Part shown: in pieces, positions 1 to 9,658 of the stretch
Layout: each line of letters starts with the position of its first letter
Position numbering within the stretch: the first letter of the stretch is position 1
Notes under the pieces: model-generated
What the model was told of the DNA's origin: nothing
Databases searched by the model: none
Seen by the model: the letters and a program-made list of their open reading frames with translations, nothing else
Program-made: the position numbers and the translations under genes
DNA from: an uncultured Caryophanales bacterium
Lineage (GTDB): Bacteria; Bacillota_I; Bacilli_A; RF39; UBA660
Direction of reading: 5' to 3'
DNA length: 64,000 nucleotides
Assembly (NCBI GenBank): GCA_946628005.1
Contig: CAMOWA010000001.1
Span: forward strand, 119,549-183,548

Positions 1-248
1 TTTGAAAGAGTTGAATTTAATCTAGTTATTTCTTCTATCATCTTATTATAATTATTTAATAAAATACTTAAACTATCTTTATAATTTATAATACAATTCG
101 TATGAATAAAGTTAATATTTTTTATATACTCTTCTATTTCATAAAATGAGTTAATTAAATTTTTATTATGAATTGTATTTTCTATATTATTTAAAATTTT
201 AGTAGTATTTAGTATTTTTTCAAAATCAATATTTTGAGAATCCTTCAT
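1..248 (-). CDS. Partial small helical protein (T7SS WXG-like neighbourhood), truncated by window start
   Basis: ATG at 248 on minus strand after a GGAGGAAAG Shine-Dalgarno (SD); frame open to window edge (MKDSQNIDFEKILNTTKILNNIENTI...); same MKDS.. start as the WXG-like ORF at 49563. Confidence 0.55.
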   Translation of the reverse strand, partial: MKDSQNIDFEKILNTTKILNNIENTIHNKNLINSFYEIEEYIKNINFIHTNCIINYKDSLSILLNNYNKMIEEITRLNSTLS

Positions 249-261
249 AATTCTTTCCTCC

Positions 262-768
262 TTATAATGATTTTGCATTTTCGAGTCTTTCTTTTAGTTT
301 ATTAATTCTATCATTAATATTATTTTCAATTTCTGATACTTCATCTATTGTTATTCCAGAATGATTATTGTTTAATCTATTTTTTAGCGATATAGTATTT
401 TCTAGTATTTTTTCCTCTTCTTGTATTTTAGTTTCTATAGCTTCTATTAATTGTTTTTTTTCTATTTCTTTTTGATTTGAAGTATCATTTTTAATACTAT
501 TTATCAGTCTATTCATTTCAGACTGTATCTCTTCTATGTTATTTATAATTTTCATAGTACTTTCATAGGCCGGTGATGATCCATTCACAAAAAGTGCATT
601 TTCATTTAAACCACCATTTGATATTTCATCTAGGAGTTTACTTTTTACTTCTTTATCTATGTTACTTTTAAATTCATTATAAATAGTTGATACTTCTTCA
701 AATGTTTTTTCTGGATTGATAATTTCGTCTGTCTCAGTTTTCCAGGAAATCCAATCTACTTTAGCCAT
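262..768 (-). CDS. T7SS-associated coiled-coil protein with VNGxS motif
   Basis: 168 aa helical, no signal peptide; ALFVNGSSPAYE matches AMIVNGASMAPAIE in the 3845..4249 ORF; next to DUF4176-like and WXG-like genes. Confidence 0.5.
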   Translation of the reverse strand: MAKVDWISWKTETDEIINPEKTFEEVSTIYNEFKSNIDKEVKSKLLDEISNGGLNENALFVNGSSPAYESTMKIINNIEEIQSEMNRLINSIKNDTSNQKEIEKKQLIEAIETKIQEEEKILENTISLKNRLNNNHSGITIDEVSEIENNINDRINKLKERLENAKSL

Positions 769-816
769 TTTAAACCTCCTATTATTTTCTTTCTATATAT
801 AAAAAAAGAAGAAGTT

Positions 817-1179
817 CTATTCTGTTGGTGGAACTTCTTCATCGTTATTTTGTACTTCTGTATTATTCTTTTCAAGTTCAGCTAAACCACCATTTAAAAT
901 GGTTGATATTTCTTTTTGTTTATCTGTTTTGTATCCAGTAAAGCATACCCTTGCTATTTGGTTATGATTAAAAGCAAATAATTGATCACTTGTTACCATT
1001 CCTTCTGGATAGAAGCATGCTCCATAATCAAACATTTTTCCTTTAGCATCTACTTTTCCATTTTTGTCGTACACATCTCCAGTTGGCATAATACAATAAC
1101 TTGTAATCATTAATTCTCTTTTTCCACCTTTTAATAACACAACTGTTCCAATTGGTAAAAATCTTTCTTCTATTTCCAT
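817..1179 (-). CDS. DUF4176-like protein, T7SS/LXG accessory
   Basis: LPIGTVVLLKGGKRELMITSYC.. resembles the DUF4176 family found in LXG operons. Confidence 0.7.
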   Translation of the reverse strand: MEIEERFLPIGTVVLLKGGKRELMITSYCIMPTGDVYDKNGKVDAKGKMFDYGACFYPEGMVTSDQLFAFNHNQIARVCFTGYKTDKQKEISTILNGGLAELEKNNTEVQNNDEEVPPTE

Positions 1180-1195
1180 TTTATTTCCTCCCTTT

Positions 1196-3829
1196 TTACT
1201 GTAAGTCTGCTAATTCATCATTACTTCTAGCACCATACTTTTCAGTTTCTTCTTGATGGGTATACTCATCTTCTTCAGAAAGTTCTTCACTTTCGTTTTC
1301 ATTATTTTCATCAATTTCTAGTAAGCTATCATCTTCTGACCATTCTTCTGTATCTATGTCATCATAACTACTATTATTTTTATGATCAATATATGCTTTA
1401 GCACCAATTCCTGCTGCTGCTGCTGCACTTAGTCCTGCGGCAATTGGAATTACACCATTACCGGTACTTTTTACAGTTGGCTGAATTGGCACTGATGATG
1501 TTGGTATCTTTGTAGTTCTGCCTCTTTGAATTATGTCTTCAATAGAGTCCCCTGCATCATCAATTAATGGTGAATCATCTGGAGTTTCTAAATCTATATT
1601 AGTCATCTCTTCTAGGCCATTTTCTTCATTAGATGATATATATCCTGTATCTTCGCTATAACTTCCACCTGTGTAATTTGTTGAAGATGGTGCACTAAAT
1701 GTTTCAGCACTTGCAGTAGTTGCTGACTGTTCAGTTGGAGTTGTAGTAGTTTGTGATGAAGAAGCTTGCTCTGATGTAGTATTTGGTGTAATATTTGAAC
1801 TATTATCTGTTTGAGTAGTATTTGTTGATGTATTAGTTGTTCCGTTAGAATTATCGTTAGTTGTAGGATTTAAAACTTCATCTTTGGCTATTTCTTCATT
1901 AGATGGTTCAACGCTACTAATTGGATCTGCAGTAGAGTTTGTTGTATCTGGATTAGTTGTTGGTGTCGTTGTAGTTGGAGTTGTTTCAGAAGGTGTTATA
2001 TTGCTAGGAGTGGTATCTGTATATGATGGAGATCCTCCAGAGCTTCCTCCTCCAGAGTATCCTCCTCCAGAGCTTCCGTCATCTCCTCCGCCATGATATC
2101 CTCCACCACTTCCTGTTGAAGTAGACGTATTACCTGTATCATTCTGATTTCCCCCAGTTGATGAAGTTATTTCAACATTTGGATTAGATGTAATACTAAT
2201 ATTGCCATCTGGTGTTGCTTGGGATATGTTTAGATTTGGTTGTGCGTTATTTGGATTCACTCCATTTGTAACACTATATGCAGCTTCTGCAACAGCAGCT
2301 CTTCCACCGTGTGTTGCAACTGTTTTGGCTACTGTTGATGGAATTGAAGTTACTGCTCCTTTTGCAGCAGATGGAATAGATTTGACAGCATTAGCAGCAG
2401 CTTGAGGTAAAGAATTCTTAGAGCTTTTTGCAGCTTCTTCTGCAACTTTTAAGGCTTTTTCTGCTTCAGTATATTTTGTTTGAGCTGCTTGATACTTATT
2501 GTGAGCATCCATATATTCAAAAGAGTCTGACTGATTTTTTGCTAAATCTTCTGAAGCTTTATCTAAATCTTGTTTTGCTTTATTAAAGGCATCTTGTTTT
2601 GCTTTTAAGTCTCCGTTTGAATCAGGTGTTACATCTGTTTTGGTTGCTTCTTTTGCTCCAAAAACCGTTGCAGCTGTATTTTTAAAAGTATTTCTTGCTG
2701 TTTCTCCAGCTCGAACTCCAGCATTTGAAATTGGGTCTGAATATCCTTGAACTCCACGTCCTCCTACTCTAGTACCATTTGAATAATTACCTAATCCAGA
2801 ATTTCCTAATATATCATCATAGCTTTTATTTAGGGCTTCTTTTGCGGTTTTTTCAGCAGCCTTTCGAGCAGCTTTATCAGTTATTCCTTTTGCTTCTTCC
2901 ATGGCTTTGGAATATGTCTCCTCAGCGGTTTTTATATCTTTATCTAATCCTGATTTATTAAGCGATTTATAAGCTGCATGTTCTCCAAGTTTTCCACCAG
3001 CAAAAGCTAATCCTGCTTGAATTCCAGCATCTTTTAATCCAGTTGTGACAAGCGCTTCATCAACAGATTTTCCACTTCTTATTCCTCTTTCTGTACCAGA
3101 GCCAAGTCCCATTGTTCCGGCAAACATTGTAGAAGCCCAAGTTGTTCCAGATGTATGTAAAAGTCCTGTTCCAGCAGAAACACCTGAAAGTCCAGTTGCT
3201 CCAGCAAAAGCTCCTGCACCATATAAAATTCCTGCAGTTTTTCCGGCAATCTTAAATGCTCCAGCCAATCCACTGTCTTCTGTAAAGAATGATTTTTTTG
3301 CTAAATCACTGTTATAATAAAAATTAAATTTATCATGAGACCATTCTGATTTAATAAAATTTTCACATGCTTTTGCCCATTCGCTATGATTTGTTATTGA
3401 AGAGAAACCTCCAACAACTGCAGCTCCCGCATCCGTTATATCTTCAACAACTGATAGTAAACCTTCTCCTGTTTTAGCAGCGGCCATACCTACGGTTGCT
3501 ACGAATTTTTCTCCAATGGAAGCTTCGGCGAATGCCTTTGCAGCATCTACATCTGATTGTAAAGTTGTTCCTATACTTCTTACATATTCTTTTAAATCTT
3601 CTAAAGCGTCTTCATAGTCTCCAGCTGGTAAAGTTGTAGGAAAATAATCTGCAACTCCTTTCATTTGATTTATTTCATTAATAATTGAAACAAATTTTCC
3701 TTTTGTATTTTCTATTTCGTTTACAACATTATCGATTCCCTGTATTGTTGCCGCTACTTGAGAATCATTTGTAGCTAATTCACTTGATCTACCGGTTAAA
3801 AATTCTTTTGCACTTTTTAAAATATCCAT
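1196..3829 (-). CDS. Large putative T7SS substrate / surface protein (Ala/Gly-rich core, Ser/Thr/Asn-rich stalk, C-terminal TM, acidic tail)
   Basis: 877 aa, no signal peptide, low-complexity STN and GGG regions, IPIAAGLSAAAAAGIGAKAYI hydrophobic segment near C-terminus; between DUF4176-like and WXG-like genes. Confidence 0.55.
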   Translation of the reverse strand: MDILKSAKEFLTGRSSELATNDSQVAATIQGIDNVVNEIENTKGKFVSIINEINQMKGVADYFPTTLPAGDYEDALEDLKEYVRSIGTTLQSDVDAAKAFAEASIGEKFVATVGMAAAKTGEGLLSVVEDITDAGAAVVGGFSSITNHSEWAKACENFIKSEWSHDKFNFYYNSDLAKKSFFTEDSGLAGAFKIAGKTAGILYGAGAFAGATGLSGVSAGTGLLHTSGTTWASTMFAGTMGLGSGTERGIRSGKSVDEALVTTGLKDAGIQAGLAFAGGKLGEHAAYKSLNKSGLDKDIKTAEETYSKAMEEAKGITDKAARKAAEKTAKEALNKSYDDILGNSGLGNYSNGTRVGGRGVQGYSDPISNAGVRAGETARNTFKNTAATVFGAKEATKTDVTPDSNGDLKAKQDAFNKAKQDLDKASEDLAKNQSDSFEYMDAHNKYQAAQTKYTEAEKALKVAEEAAKSSKNSLPQAAANAVKSIPSAAKGAVTSIPSTVAKTVATHGGRAAVAEAAYSVTNGVNPNNAQPNLNISQATPDGNISITSNPNVEITSSTGGNQNDTGNTSTSTGSGGGYHGGGDDGSSGGGYSGGGSSGGSPSYTDTTPSNITPSETTPTTTTPTTNPDTTNSTADPISSVEPSNEEIAKDEVLNPTTNDNSNGTTNTSTNTTQTDNSSNITPNTTSEQASSSQTTTTPTEQSATTASAETFSAPSSTNYTGGSYSEDTGYISSNEENGLEEMTNIDLETPDDSPLIDDAGDSIEDIIQRGRTTKIPTSSVPIQPTVKSTGNGVIPIAAGLSAAAAAGIGAKAYIDHKNNSSYDDIDTEEWSEDDSLLEIDENNENESEELSEEDEYTHQEETEKYGARSNDELADLQ

Positions 3830-3844
3830 ATTATCCCCTTCCTA

Positions 3845-4249
3845 TCATGATTCTCTTACATCTACAACACCGCTAGTTGAATCAACAGCATTATATGCTT
3901 TTTCATTAAGCTGTCGTTGTATTTCATTATGAACTGAAATAGTTTCTTTATAAAAGTTTTCTAATTGTTCTTTAACTTTACCTGGGATACCACTTATATA
4001 TTCTATTCTAGCTTCAATGGCTGGTGCCATACTTGCCCCATTTACAATCATTGCCGTTGATGCATCATGTTCTACTGAATCTAGGTCTTTGCAAACCTGA
4101 TTTAAACCTGTTTTAAGTTCTGTATTTGCTTCTTCTATTTTTTTCGCTATTTCGCCTGGATTTATATAATTATTGGCATCTTCTGCTTTACAGTAACATT
4201 TTTTTTCATTATTGCTATCATATCCATAGTATGTTTTTGGTGAATCCAT
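3845..4249 (-). CDS. T7SS-associated small protein with VNGxS motif
   Basis: 134 aa; AMIVNGASMAPAIEARIEYI motif shared with 262..768. Confidence 0.5.
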   Translation of the reverse strand: MDSPKTYYGYDSNNEKKCYCKAEDANNYINPGEIAKKIEEANTELKTGLNQVCKDLDSVEHDASTAMIVNGASMAPAIEARIEYISGIPGKVKEQLENFYKETISVHNEIQRQLNEKAYNAVDSTSGVVDVRES

Positions 4250-4347
4250 TTTGCTCCTCCTTTTATATGTAATGCATAGGAAAAAGAGAACATGTTCTCA
4301 CTTTCCTATACATTGCATATAGCAATGTTTTATTCTTGTGCAAGTTT

Positions 4348-4629
4348 TTATTTTTGTGCAAATTTTTCAATTTCTGGAAGTGCTGTTTCTAATTTTACAG
4401 CTTGATTATCCATTTCTTTCATGTTTTCAGTCATATCTGCATCATAATAAGCTTCTAATTTTTGAAGTATTTCTCTTCCAAAATCTGCTTGAATACCACT
4501 ATTAACACATTTTTGTGCAACTTCTTTTAAATTGATTGCATCTTCATCTAACTTTTTCGTCAAACTACGAATTGTATCAATTGTGTTTTTTACTTCGCCT
4601 GAATCAAATTTTAAATTACTATCTGCCAT
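4348..4629 (-). CDS. WXG100-superfamily-like small protein
   Basis: 93 aa helical hairpin size, no signal peptide, paired with 4657..4953. Confidence 0.6.
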   Translation of the reverse strand: MADSNLKFDSGEVKNTIDTIRSLTKKLDEDAINLKEVAQKCVNSGIQADFGREILQKLEAYYDADMTENMKEMDNQAVKLETALPEIEKFAQK

Positions 4630-4656
4630 TTTTTTGTTCTCCTTTCTCAGTTTAAT

Positions 4657-4953
4657 TTATGAGTTCATTGTGTCTTCTAAATCTCTTGATAATTTATCAA
4701 AGCCTTCTGTTTTATAAGCCATATAATCTTCTGCTTTTTTTGTTTCGTTTACTATTTGATCTAAATTAGGTTTTAATTTAGATGTAAAATGATTCTTTAA
4801 AGCGTCTGCTGCTTCTCCCATGAATGGTGCTGAAGTTAATCTATTCATTTCGTTTTCTAAGTCATCAAAACACTTATTAAATTTTTTTAATGATTCACCT
4901 AATTCATCTGTAAATCCTCCTAAATCCTTTGAATGTAATTCAATATCTGACAT
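4657..4953 (-). CDS. WXG100-superfamily-like small protein (FMG in place of WXG)
   Basis: 98 aa; APFMGEAADAL at the expected central turn. Confidence 0.6.
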   Translation of the reverse strand: MSDIELHSKDLGGFTDELGESLKKFNKCFDDLENEMNRLTSAPFMGEAADALKNHFTSKLKPNLDQIVNETKKAEDYMAYKTEGFDKLSRDLEDTMNS

Positions 4954-5283
4954 ATTCTATTTCACCTCCTATTATATTTTTTTAGAATATTGGTCATTTC
5001 TTTCTTCCGAACCCATATCCTATGTATTAATTGTAATAATTTTTTTTTGATTAATCAAGTTTTTTTTTTATTATAATTGCTTTTTTACAGCTATTAACAT
5101 TTTTCTTTTTATTTACACATTTTTTTAAAATATACATATATTTATATTAGAAATAGTTTATTTATTATTAAATTCTTATTTTATTATTTTACGAATTTAT
5201 TAATTCTAGATTAACTTCTATTTCTATTTTTTCATTATTTTTCTTATATTACACTATTTGTGATATATGAAGGGAGGGATATT

Positions 5284-5688
5284 ATGGATTGTTCTGATAA
5301 TAGTCAATGTTCGTCTTGTTTATATGATATTTTAAAAAAAATTGTTCTTCTTCAGAAACAAGACTTTGATTTTGATAGTTTTACTGGCTGTGATAAACCT
5401 TTTTTAGGACCTGCAATTACAAATAATTTTTATAATACTAGGCCTATTCAACTATATGTTGGTGCAACTGGAATTCCTTGGAGTTTTAATTATACTTTAG
5501 CAGATGGTACTGAAGGAACAAGTAATATACTGCGAGTTGAATCTTTAGATGATTGTTGTTGTACATGTAGAATTTTATATACTAATTTAGAAAACAATCA
5601 ATTATTAAGCACTGATCAGTTTGTTACAATTGACTTGCATTATTGTGGAGCTATACGTTGTTTTTCTGATACTTTTGTTGAATTATAA
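5284..5688 (+). CDS. CotY/CotZ-like spore coat/exosporium protein
   Basis: Cys-rich, C-x2-C-x3-I-L..Q start and LRVESLDDCCCTCRILYTN resembling CotZ family; start moved to ATG 5284 after AAGGGAGGG. Confidence 0.6.
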   Translation: MDCSDNSQCSSCLYDILKKIVLLQKQDFDFDSFTGCDKPFLGPAITNNFYNTRPIQLYVGATGIPWSFNYTLADGTEGTSNILRVESLDDCCCTCRILYTNLENNQLLSTDQFVTIDLHYCGAIRCFSDTFVEL

Positions 5689-5702
5689 AAATAGACTTTC
5701 GT

Positions 5703-6011
5703 CTATTTTTTACTTATTTTTTCAATTTTTATAATATTATCTATTGGTATTTTTTCTTTATCTATAGTAATAATAAATTCACTATTCTTTGCTAATAAAG
5801 ATGTTTCTTTTGAAAAGTCTTTTGTTTGTATATATACTCTAATATTATAAGGATGTCCAATTCCGTTAAATATTTCATTAATTTTTTCTCTAATATTACT
5901 ATTGCTTTTAATAGTATCTTTTCTTTCTACATAGCAAATATTTTTATTATTACTTTTAATGTTTATCTTTTCGTTCTTATATAATTTTGGTAATTTTTTT
6001 ATAGATGTCAC
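5703..6011 (-). CDS. Hypothetical protein (start may be ATA at 6002)
   Basis: GTG at 6011 overlaps the GAGGTG SD; ATA at 6002 has 6-nt spacing (xKKLPKLYKNEK..). Confidence 0.5.
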   Translation of the reverse strand: MTSIKKLPKLYKNEKINIKSNNKNICYVERKDTIKSNSNIREKINEIFNGIGHPYNIRVYIQTKDFSKETSLLAKNSEFIITIDKEKIPIDNIIKIEKISKK

Positions 6012-6087
6012 CTCTATAAAATTTATGTGTTTTTTTCATAAAAATACACAATTTTTGGTATAATAGTAGAAGAAATGGAGGTTTCTT

Positions 6088-7212
6088 ATGAAATATAAAA
6101 TAAACTATAAAATATTAATACCTATTCTTTTTTTATCTATAATTAGTATTTTCACTATATATAGTTCTTTAACTTATACCTCTCCTTCTCTTGGAAATTT
6201 AGCTTTGAAGCAGGCAATTTGGTATCTTATTGGTTGGGGGCTAGTCCTTATCTTAATTCATTTAAAAAATGATTATTTATATCAACATACTTGGTATTTA
6301 TATATTATAGGTAATATTCTTTTGCTATTTCTCCTTTTTTTTGGAACACCTATTAATAATAGTAAATGTTGGTTTACTATTCCAGGAATCGGTAGTATAC
6401 AGCCAAGTGAATTTATGAAAATTTTTATAATGTTATCTCTTGCAACCATGATACATAATTTTAGAAATGATTATGATAATCCTACTATGTTAAATGAATT
6501 TTTCTTTATTCTGAAAACTTTTATTATTGTTTTGATTCCATCTGTATTAACTTTTTTGCAACCTGATACTGGTGCTGTTTTAATTTATTTTATTATTTAT
6601 TTTTCTATGATGTTTATTAGTGGAATTCGTCTTCGATGGTTTGTTTCAGCCTTTTTAATTATCATTGGCCTCTTTGGTGGGATTTTATATTTGTATTATA
6701 TGAAAGAGGAATTATTTATTAAATTATTTGGTAGTTCTATATATTATCGATTAGAAAGAATTTTTAATTGGAGCAAAGGTTCTGGCTTACAGTTAGAAAA
6801 TGCCATTGCAGCAATTGGTTCTGCTGGATTATTTGGACATGGTTATAATCAAACTCCAATTTATTTTCCTGAATCATCAACTGATTTCATATTTGCTGTA
6901 TTTGCTAGTAACTTTGGATTAATTGGAGTTGTTCTTTTATTACTTCTTATTTTTTATTTAGATGTAGAAATTCTATCTTTATCACAGAAAAAGATAGAAG
7001 ATTCTGATAAATATATTATTGCTGGAATTTTAGGAATGCTTATTTTTCAACAAGTTCAAAATATAGGAATGACTGTTGGGCTTTTACCAATAACTGGAAT
7101 TACTCTTCCTTTTATTTCTTATGGTGGAAGTAGCTTATTATCATATATGTTATTGGTTGGTATATTATTAAATATATCAATTAAGAAAAATCGTATTTAT
7201 AAATATAAATAA
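6088..7212 (+). CDS. FtsW/RodA/SpoVE-family peptidoglycan polymerase
   Basis: Multi-TM SEDS features: GSGLQLENAIAAIGSAGLFGHG, LPFISYGGSSLL. Confidence 0.9.
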   Translation: MKYKINYKILIPILFLSIISIFTIYSSLTYTSPSLGNLALKQAIWYLIGWGLVLILIHLKNDYLYQHTWYLYIIGNILLLFLLFFGTPINNSKCWFTIPGIGSIQPSEFMKIFIMLSLATMIHNFRNDYDNPTMLNEFFFILKTFIIVLIPSVLTFLQPDTGAVLIYFIIYFSMMFISGIRLRWFVSAFLIIIGLFGGILYLYYMKEELFIKLFGSSIYYRLERIFNWSKGSGLQLENAIAAIGSAGLFGHGYNQTPIYFPESSTDFIFAVFASNFGLIGVVLLLLLIFYLDVEILSLSQKKIEDSDKYIIAGILGMLIFQQVQNIGMTVGLLPITGITLPFISYGGSSLLSYMLLVGILLNISIKKNRIYKYK

Positions 7213-7728
7213 AAAAAAACAGGATTAACGAATTCCTGTATTTTTTTAATATAATACTTTATATTATAGCGTGATTTAATTCCTGATAAAAATTATTTCA
7301 CCGGTTTTTTAATAGCTCTTGTATTCGTTAGGTACTTGAGTTCTTATCAATCAGGGGTGTCCTTCCCCTTATAATCTTTTATTGTAGTATATGATAAGAT
7401 TTTAAAAAACACTCTAAATCATTAACCTCAATTTCTCCGATTAATCTGAGCAAAAATACTACTTACTTTTTAAGACAACCAATATGTCCGAGTTTTTCAT
7501 ATATATAATTATTATCAGTCTTATATATAACTTATCAGGAGTTTTCTTTCTCCAAAAAGATTATACTAAACTAGCCTTGATAAATTTTAATTTATAGAAA
7601 ACAATTCTAATTATTACTTGTAATATTTTATTATTTATATACTAATTATTTTCATAATTAGTTATATTTAATAATTAAATATTTTTTACTAAATATTAAT
7701 CATAATCTATAAATTCTCTCTAGCTTAT
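7211..7728 (-). ncRNA. Candidate standalone structured ncRNA (about 520 nt)
   Basis: Minus-strand promoter TTGACA-16-TATAAT (7735-7762), hairpins GGAG/CTCC and GGGG/CCCC, intrinsic terminator ACAGGA..TCCTGT-T9, no ORF. Confidence 0.55.
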
Positions 7729-7734
7729 ACATTA

Positions 7735-7762
7735 ATTATAACTTGTTATTTTTATATGTCAA
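7735..7762 (-). promoter_or_regulatory. Sigma-A promoter for candidate ncRNA
   Basis: TTGACA N16 TATAAT on minus strand. Confidence 0.65.
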
Positions 7763-7809
7763 TCTATCTTTACTTATTTTTAAGTATTTTTTTTTGTTTT
7801 ACATTTTCT

Positions 7810-8814
7810 TTACACTAATAAACTATTATAAATATCTTTTAATTTTTTTCCAATTGTTTTTATGTCTCTTTCTTGTGCTATTTTATATGCCTCGTTTCCT
7901 AAATATGGTAATTCGTCATTCAATATTTTTTTAATTTTATCTTCAAACTCTTCTATATCTTTAGCCTTGTATACATTTTTTCCATCCTCTAGCCATTCTG
8001 AAAAGACCGGGATATCTCTTATTAAGGCTTTGGTTTTACAGGCACAAGCTTCTATTATTGGAATTCCTTCTGTTTCTTCTAAAGTTGGGAATAAGTATAA
8101 ATCACATCCATTCATAGCTTCAACTATTCTTTTTTGGTCAACATATCCTGCAAAAGTTAAATTATCTAACTTTGTTCGAACTGCCTTTCTTACATCTTTT
8201 GTAGCGATAGAAAGAGGACTTGATCCAAACCAAATAAATTTATAATCTGGTAAACGTTTTGCTAAATTAACAAAATCAACAATTCCTTTTCTTCTACTAT
8301 ATAAACCAATTCCTATTATTACTTTATCTTTTTCTGTATAGTTATACCTTTTTCTGAAATTTTCTCTATCATTTTCATTTCGTTTAAATAAATTCAATTC
8401 TATTCCATTTGAAAGGGCAACTATCTTTTTATTTTCTAATCCTTTATATCCTTCTAGAAGTTTTTTTGAATATGGAGTTGGAGTTATTATAATATCTCCT
8501 AGAGAATAACATTTTATTAGTATTTGTTTAAATATTTTTGATGTTTGTCTTCCAAAAATAAACCCATCTTTATAGTCTTCTTCTGTTGAATGAGCATGAT
8601 AAACAATTTTTTTTCCTTGTTTTTTTGCTTTTTTTGCAAGTAGATATGATTTTAAAAAATATGTATTAATATGCAAGATATCATAATCATCATTTGGATT
8701 AGTTGTATATTCTATTCCTACTTCATCAAGTGCTTTCATTTGATGTTTTATAGCTTTACCAAATCCACTTTTTCCAATTGTTTTTTCTCCTTCTGTATAA
8801 AGTAAAATTTTCAT
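7810..8814 (-). CDS. GT4-family glycosyltransferase (glycolipid/LTA anchor type)
   Basis: GT-B fold motifs, ..FPTLEETEGIPIIEACACKTKALIRDIPVF. Confidence 0.8.
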   Translation of the reverse strand: MKILLYTEGEKTIGKSGFGKAIKHQMKALDEVGIEYTTNPNDDYDILHINTYFLKSYLLAKKAKKQGKKIVYHAHSTEEDYKDGFIFGRQTSKIFKQILIKCYSLGDIIITPTPYSKKLLEGYKGLENKKIVALSNGIELNLFKRNENDRENFRKRYNYTEKDKVIIGIGLYSRRKGIVDFVNLAKRLPDYKFIWFGSSPLSIATKDVRKAVRTKLDNLTFAGYVDQKRIVEAMNGCDLYLFPTLEETEGIPIIEACACKTKALIRDIPVFSEWLEDGKNVYKAKDIEEFEDKIKKILNDELPYLGNEAYKIAQERDIKTIGKKLKDIYNSLLV

Positions 8815-8827
8815 ATATACCTCTTTC

Positions 8828-9658
8828 TTATACTTTCGTTAAATCTACTCCGTTTTGCCATCCCCAACCAATATATCCTTTATGTCCGTTGCAGTTTGCA
8901 TATTGTTTTGATGACCATTCTTCTAAATCTTGTACTCCTCCTTGGTCGGCTACTTTACCATTTCCTAAATAGACTGCTACGTGTCCATATGGGTTGTTGT
9001 TTCCACCTTCTGTTGGCCAACCAGATCCATATACCATTGCTCCAACAGGTATATTATCTTTATCAGTTGAAACGCCAAAATTTTTCCATGCTGTATAAGC
9101 GTCTGGCTGTAATTCTCTTTTTATTCCAGTAGCTTTTTCCCATGCTTTTTCAGCCCACTCTTCGCATAAGTTGTTGTAGCCTCCACCGGATCTTTTAGCT
9201 GCTATATCAGCAACATTTTGCATTTTTTCATTTGTTTGAGTTGAACCATATGAAGGATTTGGTGCATAAGTTGAAGAAACGTTTTCTGAAAATGATGTAG
9301 TTTCAATGCTTCCGTTACTTGCTATTTCTAATTCATTATTAATTTCATTCTTTAATCGTTCTATTTCTTTTTTATAGTTTGAAATACTATTACTATATTC
9401 ATTTTTTTCATGATCAGTAGTAGCATTATTATAATAGTGTTCTGCTTTTTTTAAATTTTCTTTAGCCATCTCATATTGTTCATATAAGGTACAGGCAGCT
9501 GCATATGCAGTCATTTCTTTCGAAATAATGCTCTCACCTTCGCTAACAAAACTTTCTCCTATATTTGTTAAATTTTCATATGATGGTCCTTGCCAAACAG
9601 ATGATAAATTTTGTATTTCTTTTTGATAATTTTCCATTGCCTTTTTTAAGTTATCCAA
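8828..9658 (-). CDS. WXG100-like domain fused to CHAP/NlpC-type cysteine peptidase
   Basis: VWQGPSYENL near N-terminus; CEEWAEKAW..GHVAVYLGNG catalytic Cys/His arrangement; start probably upstream (ATT/ATA at about 9685-9690). Confidence 0.7.
   Translation of the reverse strand: MDNLKKAMENYQKEIQNLSSVWQGPSYENLTNIGESFVSEGESIISKEMTAYAAACTLYEQYEMAKENLKKAEHYYNNATTDHEKNEYSNSISNYKKEIERLKNEINNELEIASNGSIETTSFSENVSSTYAPNPSYGSTQTNEKMQNVADIAAKRSGGGYNNLCEEWAEKAWEKATGIKRELQPDAYTAWKNFGVSTDKDNIPVGAMVYGSGWPTEGGNNNPYGHVAVYLGNGKVADQGGVQDLEEWSSKQYANCNGHKGYIGWGWQNGVDLTKV

Noticed and set aside
1884-3317. Plus-strand ORFs (1884..2096, 2202..2405, 2779..2961, 3045..3317) and minus 3079..3273
   Set aside because: Out-of-frame shadows of the 877-aa gene produced by its Ala/Gly/Thr-rich composition
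7211-7728. tmRNA or RNase P RNA
   Set aside because: No tag ORF/CCA-ended acceptor and no GAGGAAAGTCC-type conserved region by eye; Rfam search still needed
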